Shown here: piece by piece, positions 26,637 through 35,073 of the stretch
Position numbering within the stretch: the stretch's first letter is position 1
How the letters are laid out: every line of letters starts with the position of its first letter
DNA from: Metabacillus dongyingensis
Lineage (GTDB): Bacteria; Bacillota; Bacilli; Bacillales; Bacillaceae
DNA length: 64,000 nucleotides
Assembly: GCF_019933155.2 (NCBI RefSeq)
Contig: NZ_CP082944.1
Span: 870,001-934,000, forward strand
Reading direction: 5' to 3'
Notes under the pieces: generated by a model
Told to the model about the DNA's origin: nothing
The model's database searches: none
The model's input: the letters and a program-made list of their open reading frames with translations, nothing else
Program-made: the position numbers and the translations under genes

Positions 26637-26744
26637 ATGGGTAAAGGAAGAATTCGTGTGGAAGAAAGTATTAAAGTGCAGACGGATGAAGAAATGTACG
26701 AAGCAACTTTAATTGAAAAAGCGGAAGAGGAAGAAGTAAAGTAA
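26637..26744 (+). CDS. Small acidic protein, 35 aa
   Basis: A very strong ribosome site (AAAGGAGGAGAT) sits just before ATG 26637. The 35 codons start MGKGRIRVEESIKVQTDEE and end in an acidic EKAEEEEVK. No membrane segment or cysteine. The ribosome site and lack of any overlapping longer frame make this a likely real gene. Function unknown. An MGKGRIRVEE-like start recalls small hypothetical proteins of Bacillus, without further information. Confidence 0.65.
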   Translation: MGKGRIRVEESIKVQTDEEMYEATLIEKAEEEEVK

Positions 26745-26962
26745 GAATCAGCCGTTTTAAGACACCGTGTGAATCCTTGATGATTTTGTCTCTAGTGAAA
26801 AAAGGTATGGTTTGCCCTGATTGTTGGATCAGAGATTTATGAACGAAACGAAGAAGAAAGGTAAAATGTTTATTACCCAGATCCTAAAGCTGAGCAATAA
26901 AAGCAGAACAGGAGATTCATAATTGCAATCGGGATATGAACAACTTTCATGGACAATAAATG

Positions 26963-26995
26963 GGGAGACTATCTTAGCGGATAGTCTCTTTTTTG
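26963..26995 (+). terminator. Rho-independent terminator
   Basis: GAGACTATC (26965-26973) pairs with GATAGTCTC (26980-26988) around TTAGCG, then six Ts. It could end a transcript from the 35-aa gene. Confidence 0.85.
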
Positions 26996-27035
26996 ATTTC
27001 TGTTAGAAGATTCAGAAAATATAGTTTTGGCATAT

Positions 27036-27067
27036 AAAAAAGAGGGTACGGTACACCGTACTCTCTC
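27036..27067 (-). terminator. Terminator of the broken anti-sigma gene
   Basis: On the minus strand GAGAGTACGGT pairs with ACCGTACCCTC across one mismatch, then TTTTTT. Confidence 0.75.
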
Positions 27068-27074
27068 TAAGTGG

Positions 27075-27553
27075 TTATAGCTGTGAAGCAAGAACCACAG
27101 CACCTTCAGGAGCTTTGTTTCCTGCTTTTGGTTCATATCGTTATGGCTATTGTATCCCAATTGAGCTCGCCTTCCAGGTTCATTTCGTACATGACGGCAC
27201 CATGTCCGGATGAATCTGGAACGAATGAACCGGCTGCGACTGGATTTTTATTCTCAATCTGCCAGATTTGATAGACTTCGCCGTCTTTCAGCTGCTTCAG
27301 CTGTTCAGCCTGAAGGATGACCATTTCTTTTGAATCGTTTTTCATCAGTGAGGCCATTGCCGTTACGCTATTCATTTGCTCATCTACCGGGGCAAGTGCA
27401 ACTTTTTTTTTCAAATCTTCGCTGCTGAATGCTGCTCTATTGGAGGATTATCTGACATTTGTTTTAAGAAATAGCCGTTTCCGAGATGTGATGCGAAAAG
27501 CAAGGCAGCTGCTGAAGGAAGAAGTAACCTGTTGGGCCGTTTTCAAGTGTCAT
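27075..27553 (-). pseudogene. Broken anti-sigma factor (RskA C-terminal type)
   Basis: The open part (27133-27414) encodes an anti-sigma-K/RskA-like domain: MVILQAEQLKQLKDGEVYQI, WQIENKNPVAAGSFVPDSSG. After WDTIAITI the frame closes, but one frame over the expected end EPKAGNKAPEGAVVLASQL and TAA (27075-27077) follow exactly, showing a one-base shift. Upstream, membrane-helix residues (LLLPSAAALLFASHLGNGYF) continue in other frames with a second break near the A9 tract before KKKVALAP. The N-terminal sigma-binding part and any sigma gene are missing. A remnant of an ECF sigma/anti-sigma locus. Confidence 0.7.
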
Positions 27554-27749
27554 TTCCCAATCTCCTCTAATTTGATCATTCTTTCATAAATTAAAGGATA
27601 TCATCAATAGTCGCAATTTGAACTTCTGGAGATGTCCTTCATCGTATATATAGGATAACGGATATAAAATCATTTTGTATCACTTTTTATCTAAAAGCGG
27701 CAAACAAATAAACCGCCTTTAAAAGACGGTTTATTTGTTTTGTTATATA

Positions 27750-28793
27750 TTATAGGTCATCAAATCCGTTGTCGATGGAGTTGACTTTCGTATACTGACG
27801 TGATTTTTGCTCAAAGAAATCAGACTTTCCGAGATCTACTTCTTCATAAGCTTTGATCCACTTCAGCGGATTTGTCCGGTTTTCCTCAAATGGGCGTTCA
27901 AAGCCAAGCTGATTGCACCTGACATTTGCATAAAATTTTATATAATCCTCAACGTCCTTCATATGAATTCCGTCTATTTTATTGCCTATGATAAAGCGTC
28001 CCCACTCAATTTCAAGAGCTGCAGCTTCCATAAAGGTTTCTTTGACAAAAGCTGCGAGTTCCTCTGTATGATATTCCGGGTACTCGCGCAGAACTTCTTT
28101 GAATATTTTTACAAACAAATCTACGTGTATTTGTTCATCACGGTTAATGTAGTTAATCATCGTGCTTGTCGCGACCATTTTTTGATTGCGGGCAAGGTTG
28201 TAGAAATAAGCAAAACCTGAGTAAAAAAACAGACCTTCAAGAATGACATCATACACAATGGATTTAAGAAGATTGCTGACGTTCGGCTCTTCAGCAAAGT
28301 CCTGATATCCATTCGTGACAAACTCGTTCCGTTTTCTTAAAATGGGTTCGCTTCTCCAATATTCAAATACTTCATCCTGCACATGCTTCGGAACAATGCT
28401 TGACAGAACATAAGAGTATGAATGATTATGGATGACTTCCTGCTGTGCGAGCATGATCATCAATGCGTTAATGCTTGAATCTGTTATATATTCCGAGACC
28501 TTTCCTGCATAATCGGTCTGGATGCTGTCAAGCAGTGCGAGCAGACCGATGATTTTCAGAAAAGCATCCTGCTCTTCTTTTGATAATTGAGGGAACTGCT
28601 TAATATCGCCGGACATATTAATTTCAAAGGGTGTCCAGAAGTTTGCCAGCATTTTTTTATATTTTGCGTAAGCCCAGGGATAGGAAACATCGTCCCAGTT
28701 CAATACATTGGAGCTGCTGCCGTTAATAATGGCTGTGGACCGGTTTGGTGCCCCTGCATCCATAATTGACCTTGCTTTCAATGAATGTGTCAT
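27750..28793 (-). CDS. nrdB: Ribonucleotide reductase class I, beta subunit
   Basis: 347-aa radical-generating subunit. Metal-ligand motifs are LLDSIQTDYA (Asp), QQEVIHNHSYSYVL (Glu, His and the candidate radical Tyr), ILEGLFFYSGF (Glu) and NRDEQIHVDLF (Glu, His). The C-terminus SIDNGFDDL is the tail that docks on the alpha subunit. AAAGGAGAG precedes ATG 28793; nrdA ends 15 bases upstream, so the two are one operon. No nrdI or nrdH is present, unlike the usual Bacillus class Ib nrdI-nrdE-nrdF. Controlled with nrdA by the upstream cobalamin riboswitch. Confidence 0.88.
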   Translation of the reverse strand: MTHSLKARSIMDAGAPNRSTAIINGSSSNVLNWDDVSYPWAYAKYKKMLANFWTPFEINMSGDIKQFPQLSKEEQDAFLKIIGLLALLDSIQTDYAGKVSEYITDSSINALMIMLAQQEVIHNHSYSYVLSSIVPKHVQDEVFEYWRSEPILRKRNEFVTNGYQDFAEEPNVSNLLKSIVYDVILEGLFFYSGFAYFYNLARNQKMVATSTMINYINRDEQIHVDLFVKIFKEVLREYPEYHTEELAAFVKETFMEAAALEIEWGRFIIGNKIDGIHMKDVEDYIKFYANVRCNQLGFERPFEENRTNPLKWIKAYEEVDLGKSDFFEQKSRQYTKVNSIDNGFDDL

Positions 28794-28808
28794 GATTTTT
28801 CTCTCCTT

Positions 28809-31085
28809 TTAGCTCGCGCAAGACTCACAGTCTTCTATGGCACTTGAAGTAGACCGGACATAATAGGTGGTCTTTAAACCTGCCTTCCAGGCTGATAGGT
28901 GCAAGTTCAGCAATTCTTTTGCTTTTATCGTGTTCTGTACATAAAAATTAAACGAAACCGATTGATCAATATGCTTTTGTCTTGCGGCATTCTGCCTGAT
29001 GCTCCACATTTGATCAATGAAATAGGCTGACTTATAGTACCATGTGGTTTCGGCATTTAAATCTGGAGCAGTAACAGGTATTTTATAATCCTTTTTCTCT
29101 TCAGAGTACATTTTTTGGAAAATTGGATCGATGCTCGCTGTACTGCCAGCAAGAATGGAGGTAGAAGCATTTGGCGCCACAGCCATCAAGTAGCCGTTGC
29201 GAAGCCCTTTTTCCATAACCTGCTGTTTTAATTCATCCCATGGCATATTTTCCGAAGTGTAATCTCTGCTTTCGAAATACTCTCCGGTATGCCATTTTGA
29301 TCCCTCAAAAACTGGATAGGCTCCTTTTTCAGCAGCAAGCTTCATACTTGCCTGGATCGTGTAAAAGGCAATCTCTTCATATAACTTGTCAGCATACTGT
29401 ACGGCTTCTTCGTCTTCCCATTTCAGACGTTTTAAAGCAAGCAGGTGATGCCAGCCGAATGTTCCAAGGCCGACTGCACGGTATTTCTGATTGGTGAGTT
29501 TAGCCTGCATCACAGGTATGTCATTCAGATCTATCACGTTATCGAGCATTCTGACCTGGATGGTAATAAGACGCTCAAGCACTTCATCAGCGGCAGCTCT
29601 TGCAAGATTAATAGATGACAGATTGCAGACAACAAAATCACCCGGCGTTTTAACGGTGATGATTTTTCCGTCTTCTGTGAATTGCTCATCCATTGTCGTT
29701 GCGCTCTGATTTTGAGTTATCTCTGTACACAGATTGCTGCAATAGACCATGCCCTTATGTGAATTCGGATTGCTGCGATTCACTTCATCACGATAAAACA
29801 TGAATGGGGTGCCTGATTCAAGCTGGCCTTTCATGATGCCTTTCATAATTTCAATAGCAGGTACGGTTTGTTTAGATAGATCAGGATGATTGACGCATTC
29901 CCAATACTTATCGCGGAAGGAGCCGAAACCTTTTCCTTCATCGTAAAAATCTTCTAAGGAATACCCCATCACTTTACGGACTTCATGCGGATCAAATAAA
30001 TGCCAGTCGCCGCGGTTTTCCGCCTGCTCCATGAAAAGATCCGGCAAGCAGACACCTGTAAATAAGTCATGAGTTCTTAAACGCTCATCGCCATTATTCA
30101 GCTTTGAATCCAGGAATGAAAAGATATCTTTATGCCACACATCCAAATAGACAGCGATGGCTCCTTTCCTTTGACCGAGCTGGTCTACACTTACTGCCGT
30201 ATTATTCAGCTGCTTCATCCATGGGATGACACCGGATGAGACCCCTTTAAAGCCTTTGATGTCACTTCCGCGGCTGCGGATTTTTCCTAAATAAACTCCG
30301 ATGCCTCCGCCTGATTTTGAAAGATTTGCAATATCTGTATTGCTGTCAAAGATTCCTTGCAGACTATCATCTACTGTATCTATAAAACAGCTCGACAGCT
30401 GGCCAACAGGCTTGCCGGCATTTGAAAGCGTCGGTGTAGCAACGGTCATGTACAAATTGCTGAGGGCCCAGTAAGCTTCTTTGACAAGCTGCAGACGGTG
30501 CTCTGTCTTTTCATTGGCCATTAGCGTCATGGCAATGACCAAATAACGTTCCTGAGGCAGTTCAAATATTTTTTTATCAAAATCTCTTGCTAAGTAGCGG
30601 TCAGACAGAGTGCGAAGTCCAATATATGTAAACAGCTTGTCTTTTTCCGGCTGAATGATGGAAGAGAGGCTTTCTATTTCTTCATGTGAATAGGCGTTAA
30701 GCAAATGCGGACTGTATATGCCCTTATCAGTGAGTGTTTGGATTAAGTTCACAAACGAATCATATCCATTATGCTGATTGCGGTTGAATGCAGCTTCCTT
30801 ATAAAGCTTTCTTAGATAAATGCGAGCACAAAAGTAAGTCCATTGAGGCTCAAGCTCACTAATATTGGAGAGGCCTTCGAGAATAAGGAGATTGGAGATT
30901 TGGGATGTTGTATATTCACTGCGGCCATCGATGCTTTGGATGATTCTTGTGCTGTAATCATCCAGGTCAAGCTCTTTAAAGTCGTGTCCGATTTCATCTA
31001 TGAAATTCTTAATCCGTTTTTCTGAAAATGGGGATTTCTCAAGTGTAAGTTCATTAAAAATAATAGTTGCCATTGTGGTTGCCAT
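28809..31085 (-). CDS. nrdA: Ribonucleotide reductase class I, alpha subunit
   Basis: 758-aa catalytic subunit making deoxyribonucleotides. The N-terminal 100 residues form a divergent ATP-cone-like region. The substrate-site Cys lies in GQLSSCFIDTV, the radical site in NLCTEI (Asn-x-Cys-x-Glu), the partner Cys in FVVCNLSSINLA, the paired tyrosines in TTYYVRS, and the redox tail CESCAS. ATG 31085 is chosen because AGGAGGATG precedes it; an in-frame start at 31127 would lack this site. A cobalamin riboswitch and terminator lie upstream, implying expression only when B12 is scarce. Confidence 0.9.
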   Translation of the reverse strand: MATTMATIIFNELTLEKSPFSEKRIKNFIDEIGHDFKELDLDDYSTRIIQSIDGRSEYTTSQISNLLILEGLSNISELEPQWTYFCARIYLRKLYKEAAFNRNQHNGYDSFVNLIQTLTDKGIYSPHLLNAYSHEEIESLSSIIQPEKDKLFTYIGLRTLSDRYLARDFDKKIFELPQERYLVIAMTLMANEKTEHRLQLVKEAYWALSNLYMTVATPTLSNAGKPVGQLSSCFIDTVDDSLQGIFDSNTDIANLSKSGGGIGVYLGKIRSRGSDIKGFKGVSSGVIPWMKQLNNTAVSVDQLGQRKGAIAVYLDVWHKDIFSFLDSKLNNGDERLRTHDLFTGVCLPDLFMEQAENRGDWHLFDPHEVRKVMGYSLEDFYDEGKGFGSFRDKYWECVNHPDLSKQTVPAIEIMKGIMKGQLESGTPFMFYRDEVNRSNPNSHKGMVYCSNLCTEITQNQSATTMDEQFTEDGKIITVKTPGDFVVCNLSSINLARAAADEVLERLITIQVRMLDNVIDLNDIPVMQAKLTNQKYRAVGLGTFGWHHLLALKRLKWEDEEAVQYADKLYEEIAFYTIQASMKLAAEKGAYPVFEGSKWHTGEYFESRDYTSENMPWDELKQQVMEKGLRNGYLMAVAPNASTSILAGSTASIDPIFQKMYSEEKKDYKIPVTAPDLNAETTWYYKSAYFIDQMWSIRQNAARQKHIDQSVSFNFYVQNTIKAKELLNLHLSAWKAGLKTTYYVRSTSSAIEDCESCAS

Positions 31086-31105
31086 TTGACATCCTCCTAA
31101 AAAAT

Positions 31106-31140
31106 AATAAAAAAGCGCAAGCGCCATTATCAGCTTCTAG
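31106..31140 (-). repeat. Partial copy of the Bacillaceae GCGCTTGCGCTTTT element
   Basis: The plus strand reads AAAAAAGCGCAAGCGCC followed by ATTATCAGC, the reverse orientation of the terminal part of the element seen at 54616-54728. It lies between the nrdA ribosome site and the riboswitch terminator, so it is transcribed as leader RNA. Confidence 0.5.
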
Positions 31141-31171
31141 TTCTGAACGGGGAGCCTGAATTTTTATGCCT

Positions 31172-31204
31172 AAAAAAAATCCGCTCATGGGATCATGAGC
31201 GGAT
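31172..31204 (-). terminator. Riboswitch-controlled terminator before nrdA
   Basis: On the minus strand ATCCGCTCATG pairs with CATGAGCGGAT around ATCC, followed by eight Ts. It lies between the cobalamin aptamer and nrdA, the position of the expression platform. Confidence 0.88.
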
Positions 31205-31205
31205 C

Positions 31206-31253
31206 AAACGATAGAATAACAGGGTGAAAGCAGTCCTGTTATTAACCATCGTT
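31206..31253 (-). promoter_or_regulatory. Large hairpin in the nrdA leader
   Basis: AACGAT and AATAACAG pair with CTGTTATT and ATCGTT across small internal loops. It lies between the B12 aptamer and the terminator and is a candidate for the switching helix. Confidence 0.5.
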
Positions 31254-31254
31254 C

Positions 31255-31462
31255 CATCTCCTCAGTCCCCGAAGAATTCGAAACTATCTAGCAATCAAAT
31301 GGCAGGTCTCCTGACTTGTGATCATTCTTCGCTGAGTCCTTCCCATACTTCAATCTCGTACAGTGGTAATCCCAGTTCGTCACACTTACAGTTGCGGGGA
31401 CAGTTCCGGATTTGCACCGGATTCCCTTTTAAGCCAATAAATTGGCACCTTTGCTCGCTGTT
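31255..31462 (-). ncRNA. Cobalamin (B12) riboswitch
   Basis: The minus strand carries the conserved cobalamin aptamer landmarks in order: AAAGGTGCC, AAAAGGGAA-CCGGTGCAAATCCGG, CTGTCCCCGCAACTGTAAG and the B12 box GTCAGGAGACCTGCC (31301-31315). A stem-terminator follows before nrdA. Such riboswitches turn genes off when adenosylcobalamin is present. Placed before a B12-independent class I reductase, it implies the cell also has a B12-dependent (class II) reductase that replaces it when the vitamin is available. Confidence 0.93.
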
Positions 31463-31713
31463 GTTTTTCAATATGTAGTATTGTAGTTTTGATTAAATAT
31501 CAATATGTTGTGTTCTTGGCTAATTTCATCATAATGGACAGGAAAAGAAATTTCAACTTAAATCTTCTGAAATTCAAATAAAAATGTAAAACCATTTTAC
31601 AGACCAGCGTGTTTCATCATAACATAGGGAGAGGAAGTTTTTCATTCAATCACATTTATTCGATCCGATTTATTTTTGAAAACAGCTTTCAATCTAAATA
31701 AAGGAGCCTTCAT

Positions 31714-32547
31714 ATGTACATACTTTTAAACGGTGAATTTAAACAGAAAAACGAAGTATCCATTGACTTTGAGGATAGAGGATATCAATTCGGGGATGGT
31801 GTGTACGAGGTTATTAGAGTATATAATGGCTCATATTTTGCGATGAAAGAGCATATGGAGCGATTTGTCAGAAGTGCAAAAGAGATTAAGATTGTACTGC
31901 AGAATACAGCAGAGGAATTAACGGCGATGCTTAATGAGCTGCTTCGGAAAAATCAAGTGCAGGACGGCGCGGTCTATATGCAAATCACACGGGGCGTAAC
32001 AGGGAGGAAGCACCTTTTCCCCGGGCAAGACGTTAAGCCTCAAATTGTGGCCTATCCAATTCCCTGTTCAAAACCTGCAGCAGAACAGGAAAAAGGAATT
32101 AAACTGCATTTGATGGAGGATGTCCGCTGGCTCCGATGTGACATTAAAAGTTTGAATTTGCTGGGGAATGTCCTTGCAAAGCAGGAAGCTTTTGAAAATG
32201 GTGCATATGAGGCTCTGCTGCACAGGGGCAAGCATATAACGGAAGGCTCTTCATCCAATTTTTACGGAGTAAGGAACGGTGTGATTTATACTCATCCTGC
32301 CAATAACTTGATTTTAAATGGCATCACACGGATGAAGGTCGTTGAACTGTGTGAAAAAAACGGTTTAACGCTAATCGAAGAAATGATCAAAGCAGATGAT
32401 CTTGTAAACCTTGATGAAGCTTTTATTACTTCAACAACCAGTGAAGTCATTCCAGTTATTGAGATTGACTCAATGAAAGTCAATGGGGGAGTACCGGGTC
32501 CGGTTACGAGAGAACTTCAGCGATTGTTTGAGGAAATGATAGATTAA
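31714..32547 (+). CDS. dat: D-amino-acid transaminase
   Basis: 277-aa class IV PLP aminotransferase making D-alanine and D-glutamate for the cell wall. Landmarks are DRGYQFGDGVYEVIRVYNG near the N-terminus, the PLP-lysine region DIKSLNLLGNVLAKQ (Lys about 146), EGSSSNFYGV, and FITSTTSEVIPV near the C-terminus. These and the length match the Bacillus Dat family rather than branched-chain enzymes. AAAGGAGCC precedes ATG 31714. A bidirectional terminator separates it from nhaC. Confidence 0.9.
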   Translation: MYILLNGEFKQKNEVSIDFEDRGYQFGDGVYEVIRVYNGSYFAMKEHMERFVRSAKEIKIVLQNTAEELTAMLNELLRKNQVQDGAVYMQITRGVTGRKHLFPGQDVKPQIVAYPIPCSKPAAEQEKGIKLHLMEDVRWLRCDIKSLNLLGNVLAKQEAFENGAYEALLHRGKHITEGSSSNFYGVRNGVIYTHPANNLILNGITRMKVVELCEKNGLTLIEEMIKADDLVNLDEAFITSTTSEVIPVIEIDSMKVNGGVPGPVTRELQRLFEEMID

Positions 32548-32565
32548 GATTTTCAGGATCATAAT

Positions 32566-32600
32566 AAAAAAGGAAAGAGCTATAGCTCTTTCCTTTTTTT
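32566..32600. terminator. Bidirectional terminator between dat and nhaC
   Basis: AAAAAAGGAAAGAGC and GCTCTTTCCTTTTTT form a 15-bp perfect stem around TATA, with T-runs on both strands. Confidence 0.92.
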
Positions 32601-32601
32601 A

Positions 32602-34005
32602 TTATGATGCAATTGATTCTAAGTTTGGTTTCCCGTTATTTTTACGTTCAGGAAGAAACCCGTACAAAATGCTGAACAAAGGAGAAAGACATAAAAATAA
32701 TGCAAATGGGATGTATACGATGGCGTCAACACCAAGAGTCTGTGCGAAAAAGGCTCCGCTGACCCCCCATGGAACTAATGGATTGAAGAGTGTACCGCCA
32801 TCATCAAGGGATCTTGATAGATATTTTTTATTGATATTCAGTTTTTCATAAACTCCCTTGTAGGATTGACCGGGAATAAAAATGGATAAGTATTGCTCAC
32901 CTGTAACTAAATTGACTCCTATTGAAGAAGAAACCGTTGCAAGGATAAGCTGGCCCTTTGTTTTTACCCGACGTATCAAACCGTTCAAAAGTGTTTGAAT
33001 CAACTGCAGCTTGTCCATTAATCCACCTAAAGCAAAGGCGATCATGATAAGTGAGATGGACCACATCATGGACTGCAGACCGCCGCGATTCAGCATATTT
33101 TGAACCATTTCTTGTTCAATGCTGAAAGTTGTGCCGTTTTGAAGAACATTTAAGAATTGGGCAAAAGTGGCATGATCCTGAAATAAGATTCCAGTTGCAC
33201 ATGCCGTGGCAACTCCAACTGCAAGAGCAGGAATGACGGGAACTCTTGTCATAGCGAGAACAATCACTATAAGGGGAGAGATTAACGTCCAAGCACTTAT
33301 CTGCACATGCTGCTGCATCACAGAAATGATTTCCTCAATATTAGCCAAGGTTGCAGCATTTATGGTTAAAGTTGTCCCTAAATACCAAAAAATAATGGCT
33401 GTGATTAAAAAGGCAGGGCCTGTTGTTTTAGAAATATGACGAATGTGCGTAAAAATATTGACTGATGAAACACCTGCTGAAAAGTTTGTCGTATCAGACA
33501 TTGGCGACATCTTATCTCCGAAGCATGCTCCGCAAATAACCGCTCCCGCAGCCCATGGGGCAGGAATCCCAGCGGCAACAGCAACTCCCATTAGAGCAAC
33601 TCCAACTGTACTGACTGTTGTAAAGCTGCTTCCAACCAATAATGAAATAATCGTACAGCAAATAAGCGAGAGAATGAGCAGCGATCCTGGTTCAATCAGA
33701 TTTAATGCATAAACCATAACAGTTGGAATCGTTCCGCTGAACATCCAGGCACCAATCAAAATTCCAATTAAAGCCAAAATGATAATAGGCTGTACACCTG
33801 ACTGAACTCCCTTAACAAGACCTTCTTCAATTTCTTTCCAGGAAAACTTATAGATGAGAGCAATTCCGCTTAAAAGGACGAGACAAAGCATAAGCGGCAA
33901 GTGCGGCTCTGTTTTTAAATAAAATAAACTAATCAGTATAATGGCAATCATGGATATGAAAATCATAACTGATGATGCAAATGAAACAGTTTTTGGATGA
34001 TTCAT
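32602..34005 (-). CDS. nhaC: Na+/H+ antiporter NhaC
   Basis: 467-aa NhaC-family antiporter with about twelve helices. Family segments include VGSSFTTVSTVGVALMGVA, AGAVICGACFGDKMSPMSDT and GVNLVTGEQYLSIFIPGQ. ATG 34005 is preferred, with AAGGAAGGAA before it; the frame extends to 34056 without a ribosome site. Role: electrogenic or electroneutral sodium/proton exchange, or malate/lactate-linked exchange as in MleN relatives, which cannot be excluded. A consensus promoter and a palindrome at the expected transcription start lie upstream, so the gene is probably repressor-controlled. Confidence 0.85.
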   Translation of the reverse strand: MNHPKTVSFASSVMIFISMIAIILISLFYLKTEPHLPLMLCLVLLSGIALIYKFSWKEIEEGLVKGVQSGVQPIIILALIGILIGAWMFSGTIPTVMVYALNLIEPGSLLILSLICCTIISLLVGSSFTTVSTVGVALMGVAVAAGIPAPWAAGAVICGACFGDKMSPMSDTTNFSAGVSSVNIFTHIRHISKTTGPAFLITAIIFWYLGTTLTINAATLANIEEIISVMQQHVQISAWTLISPLIVIVLAMTRVPVIPALAVGVATACATGILFQDHATFAQFLNVLQNGTTFSIEQEMVQNMLNRGGLQSMMWSISLIMIAFALGGLMDKLQLIQTLLNGLIRRVKTKGQLILATVSSSIGVNLVTGEQYLSIFIPGQSYKGVYEKLNINKKYLSRSLDDGGTLFNPLVPWGVSGAFFAQTLGVDAIVYIPFALFLCLSPLFSILYGFLPERKNNGKPNLESIAS

Positions 34006-34037
34006 TAATTCTAATTCCTTCCTTTTATACTTAAACG

Positions 34038-34061
34038 CTTTTATGCTTTTGCGCATAAAAG
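34038..34061. promoter_or_regulatory. Palindromic operator at the nhaC transcription start
   Basis: CTTTTATGC (34038-34046) and GCATAAAAG (34053-34061) form a perfect 9-bp inverted repeat with a six-base spacer. It begins directly downstream of the -10 box, where a bound repressor would block transcription. Confidence 0.55.
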
Positions 34062-34062
34062 T

Positions 34063-34090
34063 ATTATATCAATCTATTAACTTATGTCAA
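34063..34090 (-). promoter_or_regulatory. SigA promoter of nhaC
   Basis: On the minus strand TTGACA (34085-34090), a 16-base spacer and TATAAT (34063-34068). Both hexamers are perfect. Confidence 0.8.
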
Positions 34091-34445
34091 CTGGAGAAAT
34101 TAGTAAGCAATTAGTCCTCTGTTCAATGAGAAATATTATATAGCTGCCTAATATGGACTTTTCCTTTCATGAATACAATTTTCACTTGCGGAAACCGGTA
34201 TAATACTTGCCAATGAACGCTTTTTTTTTCCATAAGTCACTAAAGAGACACAATAGAGTAAGACAGCTGAAGCAGCTTTGCTGGATTGAAGACTGAAGGA
34301 GTGCTGATGCGGGTTATAGGAGAAATTGAATGACTTTACCCTTACAAAGAATGAGAAGCCCAATAAAAAGAAAGAGCAAGCTTAACTAGTAACGGGTTCT
34401 GGTCAGAGGTGCAAAACAGCAAATCGCAATGTAAGAAGCACTCCA

Positions 34446-34474
34446 TTCACAATCGGGCTATATTCTTGAATAAG
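34446..34474 (+). repeat. Dispersed-module block A (one module)
   Basis: Reads TTCACAATCGGG-CTATATTC-TTGAATAAG: the AATCGGG core and TTGAATAAG right end shared by the module family found between 34.4 and 53.1 kb. It lies about 90 bp upstream of the GNAT gene. Confidence 0.65.
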
Positions 34475-34565
34475 AGAGGAATTTTTAGATAGTAAAGTTA
34501 TATCTCTCCGTTGATTAAATATACAATCAATTGTATATTTATAACATAAAAGGGAGGGATTTAAC

Positions 34566-35057
34566 TTGGAGGTAAAATTTGCTGAGGTATCGCATGCACC
34601 GATAATACACGACTTAATGATCAAGGCATTTATGGAATATAAAGACGAAGTACCACCCTCAAGTGCTTTGGAGGAAACTATACAATCTGTAGTAATTGCT
34701 TTAAAAGACGGTGAGCAGGGTTTAATTAGCTATGTTGATAATCAGCCTGTTGGAATGGTTCGTTTTCAATTAAAAGAAGACGGTTTATATTTTTATAGAC
34801 TATCAGTAATTCCAGAAAAACAGGGTCTTGGTATTGCGAAAAAAATATTAGGGTCTTTAGAAGATGCCGCAATAAAAAAAGGAGTAACTACGATATTTTG
34901 CAAAGTTCGTATGACTGTGCCTAAAAATATAAAGTTATATCGTTCAACTGGGTATGGAATCTATGATGAGGAAGTTGTACATAAGCCAAACGGCATAAAT
35001 ATTAAAGTTGTTTCTATGAAGAAGAGACTCGATTTGGGCAAGCATCACAATAATTGA
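34566..35057 (+). CDS. GNAT-family N-acetyltransferase
   Basis: 163-aa GNAT enzyme. The acetyl-CoA-binding motif A is RLSVIPEKQGLGIAKKILG (about 78-97) and motif B ends NIKLYRSTGYGIYDEE. It probably transfers acetyl groups to an amine of an unknown small molecule or antibiotic. TTG 34566 follows GGGAGGGA. The next gene starts 16 bp downstream, so they form a two-gene unit. This unit is bracketed by repeat-module blocks A and B and has lower GC than the housekeeping genes to the left, in keeping with acquisition. Confidence 0.8.
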   Translation: MEVKFAEVSHAPIIHDLMIKAFMEYKDEVPPSSALEETIQSVVIALKDGEQGLISYVDNQPVGMVRFQLKEDGLYFYRLSVIPEKQGLGIAKKILGSLEDAAIKKGVTTIFCKVRMTVPKNIKLYRSTGYGIYDEEVVHKPNGINIKVVSMKKRLDLGKHHNN

Positions 35058-35073
35058 TTGAGGAGTGGAGCTA

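Larger units (their letters stand above)
34006..34565. other. Intergenic region: nhaC promoter, operator and first repeat module
   Basis: The left end holds the nhaC control region and 34446-34474 holds the first module of the dispersed family. Nothing gene-like was found between 34095 and 34440 on either strand; frames there lack ribosome sites and look random. Confidence 0.5.

Noticed and set aside
34148..34363. Minus-strand frame of 71 codons upstream of the GNAT gene
   Set aside because: No ribosome site, no recognisable domain, random composition.
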